From the NCBI GenBank assembly GCA_030220185.1, contig JASPKZ010003434.1, positions 682,001 to 746,000 on the forward strand: 64,000 bases of DNA, given 5' to 3'. Every line of letters begins with the position of its first letter. Position 1 is the first letter of the stretch. The notes below the pieces were generated by a model that ran no database searches, was not told the origin of the DNA, and worked only from the letters and a program-made list of their open reading frames with translations. Below, piece after piece: positions 1-11,049 of this stretch. Made by a program: the position numbers and the translations under genes. Source of the DNA: Diploptera punctata. Taxonomy: Eukaryota > Arthropoda > Insecta > Blattodea > Blaberidae.

Positions 1-648
1 AATGACGTTTAGTTTATTGTCAGTTTAAAAGCGATTTTTATATTTTTTTCATCGTGTTTTTTGATTGAGTTTCAATTTCTGTAGGCCTACAAGTAAGGAA
101 TGTCCAATTATTTTATAGGGGCCTATTAATTATTTTCTCTTTGCATTTTTTGTTAAATTTATCAAATTTGTTCACTAGTTTGTTGACTATTTCTTGTTTG
201 TATCGATTTTCAAAGCCAGAAAATATTTATATAATTCAATTCTTTATTATTTATAATTAGATTTGTTTAAAGGGAACTTTAACATTCTGTTTATTTGGCT
301 GATGAAAGTGCTCATTTTTTGTTGAATGGGTGTCTTGATTTTTATGTCTGCCTGTAGCTAGTTAATGTGTTTGTAGGTTTTCTATATGCTTATGTCAGAA
401 CTATTGATACCTAAAAGAACCTGGAAATATGCACCTGTAGACAAGAGTTCCCAAGGAAAACCAAGAAGGCGGTGGAACGAAGGACCGGAACAGACCAGAA
501 GGCCAATATCGTGAAGTTGATGATGGTGATGATTTGCAATCTATCAGAACCCATACTTTCACGAACCAAAGGTCATCAAAAACACAATTACTCTGTAATA
601 TATCACCGGAAATCATAAACCCTTTACACAAAAAAGCAAACATCCCTG
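1..648. repeat. Left arm of large inverted repeat
   Basis: The reverse complement of this arm matches 3932-4578 at roughly 95% by eye. The first window base pairs with 4578, so the arm may continue to the left of the window. The part at about 400-540 holds a LINE 3' tail remnant whose minus-strand reading gives the same 79-80 codon open frame in both arms. That frame follows from the duplication and is not a gene. Confidence 0.85.
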
Positions 649-716
649 AACACCCTGTGAATGTCTGTCATTAGAGTTCTATTCTATTCTTATAGCAATA
701 TACCTACTTAAGCATA

Positions 717-960
717 CAGGAATACGCTATAGCCGGAAGTCGGGGTTCCAGTCTTGAAGTGATCAGGAACTCGCCTAAACCTCCTGGCGATACTATGGTC
801 CTGGGGTTGACTTAGCCTGTAATTTAAATAAGGACCAGACTATGTTATAGGAGTAAAGGTGCCCGACAAGCTCGGCTGACATCTCGTGGGGATTGTGTAG
901 AATGGTGGTAGCCTTAACCATCTAATCCCCAAGGGCCTCCTAATCATTTACGCCTATAGT
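717..960 (+). mobile_element. SINE-E copy, old and diverged
   Basis: The body matches the SINE-E copies at 59622, 42941 and 30960: a cctggcgatactatggtcctgg-like block, the ggctgacat block, and a tail ending ccccaagggcctcct. The tRNA-like head at about 720-775 is eroded. It is clearly more diverged than the 59.6 kb copy and lies inside the spacer of the large inverted repeat. Confidence 0.7.
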
Positions 961-1144
961 AGTAGTAGGCCTAGGACTTTATCAGAGTAAAAATATACTT
1001 GGCCTACAAAAGAGAATTGTCTACAAATAGATCGCATGGGAAGCAAGTCTAAGGTCTACGTGCTTTTGACAGCCCGTATTAGATTAATATACTTTCTTCA
1101 ATGTCTAGTAGAAATATAAAATAAACCAAATCATTATATAACAT

Positions 1145-1325
1145 CCCAATTCTTCTTCTTCTTCTTATTCCTTTTCAGGATTAGGTCAATGCGACCTGTT
1201 CCGGTTTCAAGTCCATCGTTTCCTTGGCCGTCCCAAAGATCTTTTTCCATGCGGTTTGTAGATATTGATCGTTTTGGGTAATCTTGTATTGTCCATTCTG
1301 TCTAAAAGTTCTTTCAATCGGTAAC
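1145..1325 (-). mobile_element. LINE 3' end fragment
   Basis: The minus strand encodes a KRSLGRPRKRW-like peptide. This is the basic G-R-P-R-x-R-W motif typical of the C-terminus of many insect non-LTR reverse transcriptase ORFs. It ends in a (GAA)n-type tail, seen on the plus strand as cttcttcttctt. No other domain survives. The clade is undetermined. Confidence 0.55.
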
Positions 1326-1379
1326 ATCCCAATTACATTGAAAATTAACAATTAAGCATCCATTTCATTCCATTAACGC

Positions 1380-1836
1380 AGTTTAACCTCTCACCTTATA
1401 GGTAAAGTTACTTTTACTTGCTACACGCCGCCCAGGCCTTACAGTGGCACGACCTGTCGGGAGAGGAATTTTAACTATGGGTCACATAAGTTTACATATT
1501 TTTCTGACCACACAAGGACATGGAGGGCTTCCCCGAATGAGTGATCAGCTCAATGTCACGATCTCCTCCGAGACAACACAACGTTAAGATGAAACACAAC
1601 GTTCACACACACATTCATACTAAACATGACGAATATGATAATGATGATTATGATGACCAGTTGATGTGTGGAGACCATTTGGGCCTTAATTTTTCCTGAC
1701 ATTTGTCTTACAGGTGAGGAAAAACCTCGAAAAATATCATCACCCAGGCAACTTTTGCCTACCGAGGATCGAACCCGGGCCCGCTGCGTACGAGGCAGAG
1801 ACCCGATAGGCGTACCACAGAGGTGGACAAACAATT
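1380..1836 (-). mobile_element. SINE-D copy, near full length
   Basis: The tRNA-derived head lies at the right end, with a B-box-like gggttcgatcc on the minus strand. A body with cctcacctgtaagacaaatgtcagg follows, then a long tail ending near a cgacctgtcgggagagg block at 1450-1475. The same body and tail occur at 35290-35690 and 59215-59545. No convincing TSD was seen. Confidence 0.75.
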
Positions 1837-1856
1837 AAGGTAAGTAGTAAAATTAT

Positions 1857-2170
1857 TGATCGGTCGCGGTGGACTAGTGGTTATGCTGCTTGCCTCTGGT
1901 CCCGAGGGTCGCGGGTTCAAACCCGGCCGGGGTCGATGCATTTTTTTAGGATGGAAAAATCCAAGGAGCAAGTCCTCCGGGAGGGACTTTAAGCCGTGCG
2001 TCCCGAGTCCGAAGATTTTCAGGCTCGTAAAAGATCCTTAAGCCTGAATGAAAAGGCTTCTAAGCAAAATTTACCGTAAACCGCCATTCAGGCGCCCCAA
2101 CCTCATAAGTGGGTTACAAGTACACCATGCCAGGAGAGAATACCAGAAACGTCGTAATTACAGACTGGAG
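1857..2170 (+). mobile_element. SINE-C copy
   Basis: The tRNA-like head (gcggtggactagtggttatg) has an A-box-like segment and a B box gggttcaaaccc. The SINE-C body follows (tccaaggagcaagtcctccg, then ctcgtaaaagatccttaagcc). After about 2085 the tail diverges from the 28647 copy and reads cgccattcaggcgccccaacc instead. It is therefore either a different subfamily or chimeric. Confidence 0.75.
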
Positions 2171-3264
2171 GCATTGATTAAAATATTCATGAAAGAATAG
2201 GCCAACTGTTCTTATTTTTCGAGTCTTGTCCAGAAATCTGCCTAGGCTTATCCAATACTCTGGGTTTACAAATAACTCGAAGTATTTCAATCTATGACGA
2301 TTTGAATTAGAAAGAACCTTATGTATATTTAAAATATAATTAAAATTTTGCTTGCATATAGACCATCGGTTTTAAATGATAAAAACCTTCCCAATATCCT
2401 AAGTGAAAAGGAGAAAGAGGTAGAAAAATAGCAAATGAACTAGGTATTTTATTTCACAAAGTTTTTTATTCAGTGACAGTTCTGTACGTGTTTGCAGATG
2501 TGTTTTTTTAAATTATTTTTTATATGGGACCGGAGAAGGAGGAAGCGCACACTGGTGTTGACTCAGAACGGTTGAGCGCTCGGCGCTGACTGAGTACACA
2601 TGTGATATCGAGCCTGGGGCTACGCGCTTTGATGTCAAGCCATGGGAAATTGCGACAGAGAGACAGAGATAGACACTCTAATCCTTTTTACGAATATGTG
2701 ATACAAAAGGGAATTTGTTCATTACAAACATACATCTCTCTATCTCACTCACTGTATATAAAACGTCTCGATGTATAGAATTTCCATTCTCTTCCCTCTC
2801 CCCATCCCTAATTCTCTACAAAGCATACGGCTCATATTGGGACAGTCTGCATAACCCTAAAGGCAAAACAAGGCATTTAAAATAGTTTTAACGACTAGAA
2901 TCTTAATGTTTTGATTACAATAAAAAATTAGATAAAAGGGATATGTAATCGTATGGATGTTTGACTGATTCAGTGAGAAAAATACTGTATTTCGCTCTAT
3001 AATTTGAAATAGTTGCTCACGGGTGTCATACTTTGATCATAGTCCTTATTCTCTGATCATTAATGATAATATTATAGCAGTTGGCTAATCTGTAGCGACA
3101 AGTCCATTTTTTTTCAATTACCAAATCATTACCTATTATAGGCCTAACAATGAACATTTTAATTATAATTTTTAAAGGGGAGTAGATCTAAAATAATCTT
3201 AATAACCAGGAATATTAACAAAACAAATATTTTTCCAACAATTTCAGAAAGTATATAAAGCAAA
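2171..3264. other. Unassigned AT-rich spacer
   Basis: No gene was recognised. A tRNA-like patch at about 2550-2650 (cggttgagcgctcggcgctg followed by gatatcgagcct) could be the head of another degraded SINE. The evidence is too weak to name it. Confidence 0.4.
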
Positions 3265-3765
3265 TTGTGTTACTATGAATTACAGGGACTCTTGACGTCC
3301 CAACTCCTTTCAAAAAACGTTAAACTGAAAATATATAAAACTATTATTCTACCAGTTATATTATTTGGATGCGAAACATGGACTCTTACTTTAAGAGAGG
3401 AAAGAAGATTACGTGTATTTGAGAATAAAGTTCTTAGGAACTTTTTTGGACCAAAGAGAGATGAACAGACAGGTAAATGGAGAAGACTACATAACAGTGA
3501 ACTACGTGGTTTTTATAGAAAGTCAGATATAGTAAGAACAGTTATGTCTCGTAGACTGCGGTGGGTAGGACCATGTGACATGAATGGGGAATGAAAGACG
3601 CGAATGCAAGTTTCTTGTAGGAAAACCAGAAGGAAAACGCGTAGTTGGTAAGCTAAAAACGAGGTGGGAGAATAACAGTAACTATGATTTGAGGAAATAG
3701 ATTATACAGGGAATCATTGGAAAACATTAGCTCAAGAGAGGGATGTACGGATTATCTATTTATAT
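3265..3765 (+). mobile_element. LINE-A fragment (RT C-terminal region)
   Basis: The first 109 codons read open and include GCETWTLTLREERRLRVFEN and FGPKRDEQTG, a block shared by every LINE-A copy in the window. It is the region downstream of the RT catalytic core of a non-LTR retrotransposon. Frameshifts and stops occur after about 3590. Both ends are truncated. It lies in the spacer of the inverted repeat. Confidence 0.8.
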
Positions 3766-3931
3766 TTTGAAACAAATTCCATCTGAACATTGTAAATATG
3801 GATCAAACTTTGAAAGATTTCATGTAGAGCATTCTATAAATAATGCAAACACTGCTTTAACACCACAAAACATTCATTTAGGTTACTTTTGACATTACAA
3901 ACTTCATTTATAGTCTCTTATCATTTCAAGG

Positions 3932-4578
3932 AAGATGTTTGTTTTTTTTATGTAAAGGGTTTATGATTTCCGGTGATATATTACAGAGTAATTGTGTTTT
4001 TGATGACCTTTGGTTCGTGAAAGTATGGGTTCTGATAGATTGCAAATCATCACCATCATCAACTTCACGATATTGGCCTTCTGGTCTGTTCCGGTCCTTC
4101 GTTCCACCGCCTTCTTGGTTTTCCTTGGGAACTCTTGTCTACAGGTGCATATTTCCAGGCTCTTTTAGGTATCAATAGTTCTCACATAAGCATATAGAAA
4201 ACCTACAAATACATTAACCAGCTACAGGCAGACATAAAAAATCAAGACACCCATTCAACAAAAAATGAGCACTTTCATCAGCCAAACAAACAGAATGTTA
4301 AAGTTCCCTTTAAACAAATCTAATTATAAATAATAAAGAATTGAATTATATAAATATTTTCTGACTTTGAAAAATCGATACAAACAAGAAATAGTCAACA
4401 AACTAGTGAACAAATTTGATAAATTTAATAAAAATGCAAAGAGAAAATAATTAACAGGCCCCTATAAAATAATTGGACATTCCTTACTTGTAGGACTACA
4501 GGAAATGAAACTCAATCAAGAAACACGATGAAAAAATATAAAAATCGCTTTTAAACTGACAATAAACTAAACGTCATT
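3932..4578. repeat. Right arm of large inverted repeat
   Basis: This is the reverse complement of 1-648 with only scattered differences. The junction with non-repeated DNA at 4578 coincides with window base 1 of the other arm, so the true outer border is undetermined. Confidence 0.85.
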
Positions 4579-5107
4579 CCAAAAAAATTGAAGAAATCAA
4601 TATAATGAAAATAGAAGTTTTTATAAACTTAAATACTCTAGGCCTATTTCTGACATTTTTAAATCGGCATAACCAGGAATTTAATATAAGATTCAATTAA
4701 CATTTTAGGGATTAAAAATAGGAAAAATAAAGTTTTGCTAAACACATAATACAAACACGCCATCAGTTCTACGTAATCAAAAACACAATGTCATCTTACT
4801 TAAAGACAATAATAAACTACAAACGCAACACTCTTGAAGATATCAACATTTTAAAAGAAGCGAACAATACAATAAACACCTAATAACCTGAACTCTCTGC
4901 ATAAGATCAAAGAAGGCTTTCAGTACCATTTTACATACTGACGATGGACTCGTTTTTTTTCTAAATGGCCTAAGTTGTGTAGGCCTAATGTTTGACGAAG
5001 TTTTTAAACTGAAGTTTTCTTTAGTTGAGGACCACTGAAGGAACGAATTTTAAGTAGGCCTATTTAACCATCTATAACTATTGTAAACTGCTTGCAAAAA
5101 TAATAAT
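4579..5107. other. Unassigned AT-rich sequence
   Basis: No coding or mobile-element signal was recognised. It contains three of the TAGGCCTA octamers described in the findings. Confidence 0.4.
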
Positions 5108-5655
5108 TAGAGACGAAATTATTGAACAAGTATCCCACTTTAAATATTAAGGATGTGATATCAGTTATGGATATGATAAAGATATTGAACATAAAACTCA
5201 TCAGTTTCAAGCTATTTGTTGCACAATAAATATAACATTGAATAATAAAATCCATAAACAAACAAAATTAGAATTTTATAAAACAACGGCAGTCCCTGTC
5301 ATTTTGTATGAGAGTGAATCTTGGATTATCACTACCAAATAAGAAAGTAAAATCCGAGCAGCCGAGATGAAATGTTTAAGAAGAGTAAAAGGATGCACTA
5401 TAATGGACCAGATAAGAAACGAGGATATCCGTGAAGAACTGCAGATCTACTCCATAAAAGAAAACATATTTAACAACAAGATTCAGTGGAAAGAACATGT
5501 AGAAAGAATGGAAGAAAGTAGATTATAAAATGTAATCTTACATTATTTTCCGAGAGGAAGAAGGGATGTTGGACGTCTTCGGAAGAGATGGTCTTAGATC
5601 TATTAGTGAAGACGGAACAGGCAACTAATGCATAAACCAGGAAGTGAAGAAGAAT
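5108..5655 (+). mobile_element. LINE-B fragment, RT C-terminal region
   Basis: The plus strand carries an interrupted reading that includes KCLRRVKGCT, DQIRNEDIREELQIYSIKEN and WKEHVERMEESRL, then a RDVGR basic motif. It has several stops. Nearly the same peptide is found at 19150-19590 on the opposite strand, so both derive from one subfamily. The 3' end is followed by gaagaagaat, a trinucleotide tail. Confidence 0.8.
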
Positions 5656-5780
5656 ACATTATAAACTTGAAAATAAATAAAATTGTTATTATTTTAAATA
5701 TAATATTTTAATTAGATTATGATTAATTAAATTATAATATGATTATTAAAGGTGAATTAGATACTAATAATAAAATGTAA

Positions 5781-6129
5781 GTCCCGCACCATAGCCAAGC
5801 GGTTTAATGTATGGTGCCTTAGTGCAAAGGCTACGGAATTTGCGCTGGTTCGAGTTCCCATAGAGGATGACTTTTTTTCATGGAATTTCGATCAGAATGG
5901 GAACCGGTGCTCACCCAGCATCATAATGAGTTTGTGAAGCTATAATAAGTAGCAGCTTCACGTTGAAAAAAAAAAGAAAGCTATATCGGCTGGAGGACCT
6001 GACATGCCAACCACATGTCACCGCTACACTGGTTGGATGATCATAGGCGTATACCTCTGTGATTAACACATTTGGGTGTGCGGCCAGCAGCCGGTTGGTA
6101 AGTCAAAAGTCTTCTAAGCCTGTCGCGCC
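5781..6129 (+). mobile_element. SINE-A copy, diverged
   Basis: The tRNA-derived head begins gtcccgcaccatagccaagc, with an A-box-like atagccaagcggttt and a B box ggttcgagttc. The body has gggaaccggtgctcacccagc, and the tail contains cagcagccggttgg and ends gtcgcgcc. It is more mutated than the 36 and 50 kb copies. No clear TSD. Confidence 0.85.
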
Positions 6130-6525
6130 CTCTTCTTCTTCGCCACGGCTTATTTAATAGCCTATTCCGGCTCCAAATTGCTACTGTTTCCATCTTTTCT
6201 TTGGTCTTCTCAAACTTCTTCTTCCTCGTGGTGAATAGTTGTATGATGCTTTTGGTATTCTATTCTCAGTCATCCTTGTTAAGTGTTCTTTCCAGTTTGT
6301 TCTGTATTTCACTATTTGTTTTGTTTAATTCCTCTACTTTTAGTTGTCTTATTTCTGTGTTATGTTTTTTGTCTGTTCTTTGATATCCTGCTATTGGTCT
6401 GAGGAATTTCATTTCAGCGGCTTGTATTCTGGAAGATTGTTGTGTTGTCTCTGTCCATGTTTCGGATCCACAAGTAATAAGAGGAACTGCCATTGTCTTG
6501 TATAATTTGCCTGTCACGCCATGAA
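6130..6525 (-). mobile_element. LINE-B-like fragment
   Basis: The minus strand reads YKTMAVPLITCGSETWT and RIQAAEMKFLRPIAGYQRTD, the signature block of LINE-B-type RT C-termini. The rest is short and eroded. It abuts the SINE-A copy on its left. Confidence 0.75.
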
Positions 6526-7145
6526 GTAAAAAAAAAAAATAATAATAAAATAAATGTTAATCCAACACTTGTCTTGACAACTGAAAAAAAAAAACATGAA
6601 AAACCCCCAATCAGTTTGTTGTGTTTCGCGATTTTTACATGGAACCTCCCAAATATGAATCTCAATGCTCCCGTCTCAGTCAGTTAATTTGATATTAAGT
6701 TATTATATAACCTAATACCGTTAACTTATTATTATTTTTTTGTTAAAGCGATGCGATGTAGGCTTACATTGTAGTGTTTTATGTCTAGGAAAAATCCTCT
6801 TAATAGATCAAATAGGAGTGTATAGATTTGGATATTTCTCCCACTATGAATATTTGATTCTTCATATTTTTATTGTTATTGATTAGTTTTCCTACATTTA
6901 ATTTTATTTTTAATTCCTTCTTGTAGCCTGTAATATCAATGATAACGATTAGAATAGGGAACTATACCTACAGCTCCAGACCAAGCTTTGTGTGTTTGCG
7001 GGGAGAAGTGTGGAGAGTGGGAGGAAGTACACTTCTATGCTTCTCACAGTACTAACAGCTGAGACAGTAAATTCCTTTCAGACACACGGAGCTGGGTCCC
7101 GAGCAGTAGGCCTACTATATAACCTAATATTAAATAATATTCTCC
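6526..7145. other. Unassigned sequence
   Basis: No feature was recognised apart from A-rich runs. Confidence 0.4.
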
Positions 7146-7160
7146 ATCAGACAGGAACAT

Positions 7161-7634
7161 TATTCTACCAGTTATATTATATGGATGCGAAACATAGACT
7201 CATACTTTAAGGGAGGAACGGAGATTACTAGTATTTGAGAATAAAGTTCTTAGGAAAATTTTTGGACCAAAGAGAGATGAACAGACAAGTGAATGGAGAA
7301 AACTTCATAACAGTGAATTACATGGTCTTTATAGGAAGCCAGATATAATGAGAACATTAAGTCTCGTAGACTGCGATGGGCAGGACATGTAGCACGAATG
7401 GGGGAATGAAAGACGTGCATGGAAGCTTCTTGTATGAAAACCAGAAGGAAAACGCCCAGTTGGTAGACCAAAAATGAGGTGGGAGAATAACATTAACTGT
7501 GATTTGAGGAAAGTAGATTATACAGAGTATGCTTGAAAAACATTGGCTCAGGATAGGGATAAGTTTATATGGAGAGCTTATGTCTTCGCGGCCATGAACC
7601 TACGGGTTCGATAGTGCCTGTGAGTTAGTTAGTT
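7161..7634 (+). mobile_element. LINE-A, 5'-truncated insertion with TSD
   Basis: A 15 bp direct repeat ATCAGACAGGAACAT flanks it at 7146-7160 and 7635-7649, so the ends are exact. The content is the LINE-A C-terminal region (GCET-, RRLLVFENKVLRK-, FGPKRDEQTS-like) and the 3' UTR, ending in a short GTTA-type repeat tail (agttagttagtt). Frame disruptions show it is dead. The structure is what target-primed reverse transcription with 5' truncation produces. Confidence 0.9.
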
Positions 7635-7649
7635 ATCAGACAGGAACAT

Positions 7650-8752
7650 ATCGAATGATCACTTTGCCGGTCCATAATAAAATTACAGGCCTACTATGAC
7701 TTAAAGTTAATTCAAGAAAATCTTAATAAATCGAAATAGGATTTAATACTGAATAGAAATAAGTTATTTGGGTCATTATATTATAAACATTAACCTGATA
7801 TATGTATGATAACAATCGAGCCTTCATCTCTCTCCGGATTAGGCAGATTCACACATGGCATAATCCAACCCTATTCCACGCACGCGTGCATCTGTGTTTG
7901 TATTCTCGCCGCAGTGGACTCAAAAACAAACATTACAATAAAATGTGCTTGATGCAAAACTTATTGTATTTCGACACTCTGCAATTTAACCCCTCAGTGG
8001 GGGAGACACTTTGAGTCTTGGATCTAGAAGGGAAGGGGATGATGCTGGTAAATGAATCCTGATCCAATCCCCGAGATTTGAACCCAGTGAGGCGTACGGT
8101 AATTTCACAAGTGATATGAGGGTGTGGATTTGTAGCCTATCTCTGTGTATATAGTTGCTAGGACCTGTGCATCCGAAAGTAGCAAATTACGTTGGTCAAA
8201 TACCATCTGGTACGTATATAGTGGTGTTTGATGTGCCTCTGCCAAGCCCTGGGTTTACTTACTGGGCTCACTCACGCCTTTAGGGTTTGGGGATGGGTGG
8301 GGGAGGAGGGTTTTGGAATAAATTGGAGTTTAGTGGTGATGTAATGTGGTGGTGTGAAACAGACTTGAAATTAATTACATGGGATTTACCATCACCTCAA
8401 AGCAATACTGTTGTAGCCTCCAGTGTACATAGCTACAAAACGCTTGTGTGTGTGTCTTGATATTTCCTACTACATACTGGCCATAAAGTCTCTCTCTCTT
8501 TTCCCACCTTCAGTTTCTTTGTTCACAGGATTTCCGACTCACTGTTTCATTGTTAATTATCAACTGTTTCAAAATTACTTTATCTTTATCTTTCTGCGCT
8601 TTTTTTATTACTAGGCCTATATGTATTTTTTTGTTGAGATTTCTGTAGAATGGTTCACCGACTTAAGGGACATTTCAGTCAAATAAATTAATGCATCGGA
8701 TTTAAATTAAATTAAATTTGTATTCTTAATTCTTACCCTCCTCTCAATATTG

Positions 8753-8755
<3 letters not shown>
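7650..8755. other. Unassigned sequence
   Basis: No gene or known element was recognised. It contains a guanine-run cluster at 8283-8310. A tRNA-like patch at about 8075-8110 was too weak to call. Confidence 0.4.

Positions 8756-8796
<41 letters not shown>
8756..8796. repeat. (TA)n microsatellite
   Basis: A pure TA run of about 40 bp, directly upstream of a hammerhead-like motif. Confidence 0.95.
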
Positions 8797-8798
<2 letters not shown>

Positions 8799-8809
8799 TG
8801 TATATCTTG

Positions 8810-8850
8810 CTCCTTCTGCTGATGATGGGACTAGTCCCGAAAGGCTTACA
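8810..8850 (+). other. Hammerhead-like motif, Penelope-type
   Basis: Core CTGATGA at 8819-8825 is followed by one extra T, the perfect palindrome GGGACTAGTCCC at 8827-8838 and GAAA at 8839-8842. Penelope-like retroelements are known to carry hammerhead ribozyme motifs in their terminal repeats. Strict ribozyme criteria are not met: there is an extra base before stem II and no evident stem III and cleavage site. Confidence 0.5.
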
Positions 8851-9099
8851 GTGAATTAGAATTTTACAAAGTTAAGGAGATCTACTCTACAAGGTGATAA
8901 TTTTATAATTTATATAGGGTTATAATTTTAATATTATCTGATAATGCGGCATTGGCCGTAACATTTATTTATCCCAATCTTCTTGTCACAAATCAGCTTA
9001 CTGACTCGGAAAACTTATTTTATTCAATGTTCCGTGTTTAATTCTGACATTTGCTGTCTTCTCTCCTCGCATTGGCGTAATTTGTAATTTAATTCTGAG

Positions 9100-9395
9100 G
9101 TTGGAGCACCTGGAAGACGGATTTACGACTGCCCCGGTGATATGATGGGTGATGGTGATAGTGGTGTGCCAGGAGAGTCCTTAACCCTAAGTTTAATCTA
9201 AGCCAAATATGAATGATAGTGAATATGATGGCCAGATGACGTTCGGGCACCGTTTGGGCCTTGAAATTTCCTGATATTTGTCTTTCAAGTAAGGAAAAAG
9301 TCCGAAAAAACCTCACCCAGGAAACTTGTTCCGACCGGGAACAGAACCCGAGCCCGCTGCATGCTACCTCGAGACCACAGCGGGCGGTGCACTAT
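9100..9395 (-). mobile_element. SINE-D-type copy, variant tail
   Basis: On the minus strand a B-box-bearing head (tcgggttctgttcccggtcg) is followed by the shared body (gaaagacaaatatcaggaaa, ggcccaaacggt) and a divergent 3' part with a run of cac and cat units. The 5' end of the head is missing. Confidence 0.65.
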
Positions 9396-9479
9396 GACTT
9401 GATACCAATCTCCGTCAATTTGAACGCATTATTATTCTCCACCAATGCATAGGCTATAAGTTCTGAACTTGAACTTAAA

Positions 9480-10480
9480 CGGCATCGAATGTGTCGATAT
9501 TCATCTCAATGACCCCGAAAACTGTGGATTCGACACTAATATCAGCCCTTTATGATTTTTTACATGCCTCCCCTCTTAAACTTATTCCTTAGAGTTGCTA
9601 GGGGTCAGATTTAGGCTTAAATGTCATCGGGACTACACCGAATATTATGGATTTAATCTAATCTCGATCACTGTTGTCATTTTATCTTTCATTCCTTCTC
9701 ACTACCTCAGGGATTTTAGAGGTCAAACTTGGGTTTATATGTCTTCGAGACTGTGACCAATATGCATAGCTACTCCGAAATCTAGAATTTTACACTAATA
9801 TCGATCGCTGTTGTCATTTTATTTTTCACCCCTTTTCAACACCTTAGGGCTGTTAGGGGTCAAACTGGGCTTAAATGTCATCGGGACTATGACCAATCAG
9901 CATAGCTATCAATAAAACTAGAATTTGACCTATTCTGGTTAATATATTGACTTAGGCTTTCACGGCCGGTGTTAGTATGAAGATCTTGAAGAAGATTTCC
10001 GGGCTGTTGGCTGTGGTCTTGAGGCTTGAAGTTCCCCGACGTTTCTCCAGAGACTGCGCCCGGCAGTCTCAAGACAAACATTGAGGATGCCGGACGCAGT
10101 CTCTGGCGAAACGTCGGTGAACTTCAAGTCTCAAGACCACGGCCAACAGCCCTGAAATCTTCTTCAAGTTCTTCATTCTGGTTACTGTTTGGAATTTTAT
10201 TTTTCACCAATTCTCGCCCCTCCTGAGTATACTAGGGATAAAACTTGGGTTTATATGACATCGGGACTATCAATGATCAGCTTAGCGTGTTATTTTATTT
10301 TTCATTCGTCTCGCTTCATTACTCCCTTACCTCTCTTAGGAGCGCTAGGGTTCAAATTTGGGTTTAAATGTCACCGGGACTCCAGCAATGAGCTAAGCGA
10401 CTTGAAACTATGAATTCGTAAGCAATATAGGTCGTTTGCAATTATTTTCAGATGTCCCCTCATAGAAGTGCTAAGAATTC
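9480..10480. repeat. Diverged minisatellite of about 115-137 bp units
   Basis: A recognisable block (ggtcaaac-tgggttta-atgtcatcgggact-gaccaat) recurs at about 9601, 9719, 9856, 10235 and 10348. A partial unit lies upstream of 9601 and another after 10410. Spacings are 118, 137, 136 (after subtracting the hairpin insertion) and 113 bp. Units differ at many positions, so the array is old. The hairpin element at 9942-10174 interrupts it. Confidence 0.75.
9942..10174 (+). mobile_element. Hairpin retroelement, copy 1
   Basis: Flanked by a 10 bp TSD ATTCTGGTTA (9932-9941 and 10175-10184). After an unpaired leader containing ggctttcacggccgg come two long inverted arms. The left arm contains ccccgacgtttc and the right arm gcgaaacgtcgg. 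The whole element is a near-continuous hairpin without coding capacity. The same element occurs at 27544-27752. The gaaacgtcgg motif resembles Penelope-type terminal motifs, but this assignment is inference. Confidence 0.75.
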
Positions 10481-10694
10481 CAAGATCCCCACAGAATCTT
10501 GGAAAGGTTGTAAGTTATAGGCCTATGCGTACCAAGTTTGATTGAAATGAGCCCTACCCCTGGTATTTTTAAGTTATGTTTGAATATATAGAAGAACTTC
10601 GGGTAATATGGACACCCATTTTTAATTTATTATTTTTCTTCATTTAATTAAGGGAGTTATATTTTGTTCAATTATAGTAATAACCAATAGTGTT

Positions 10695-11037
10695 CCATCC
10701 ATCCATAGTAATTCTGCCCGAGGGCAGGTCTTTCGCTGCAATCGTAGCATTTTCATGCTATGCTTTGCAGCTTTACTAGGGAATTGTAGGTGTGGTAGTT
10801 TCCCGTTGCTTTCCACACCGGTGATGGTGATGATGATAATAATGATAAGGATGATGATGACGATGGCCATATTATTTCGGGGACCGTTTGGGCCTTAAAG
10901 TTTTCCTGACATTTGTCTTGCAGGTGAGGAAAAACCCCGATAAAAACCTCACCCAGAAAAACTGCCCCGACCGGGGATCGAACCCGGGCCCGCTGCGTGA
11001 CATGGCAGCACGCTACCTCGAGACCACAGCGATGGAC
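10695..11037 (-). mobile_element. SINE-B, complete, with TSD
   Basis: A 12 bp TSD ACCAATAGTGTT lies at 10683-10694 and 11038-11049. On the minus strand the head is cgctgtggtctcgaggtagc followed by a B box gggttcgatcc. The body contains aaaaacctcacc and gacaaatgtcagg. The 3' end has a gcaacgggaaactaccacac block and an actatggatgg terminus. A transcript of this kind would come from the internal pol III promoter and be mobilised by a LINE. Confidence 0.92.
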
Positions 11038-11049
11038 ACCAATAGTGTT

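Noticed and set aside
401..643. 80-codon frame also present at 3939-4178
   Set aside because: Its duplication follows from the inverted repeat, and the sequence includes a LINE tail on the other strand. No coding evidence.
1857..1935. Possible tRNA genes at SINE heads (1857, 14846, 36077, 50306, 59622 and others)
   Set aside because: A and B boxes are present, but each is fused to a repeated SINE body. No cloverleaf with a proper acceptor stem was found.
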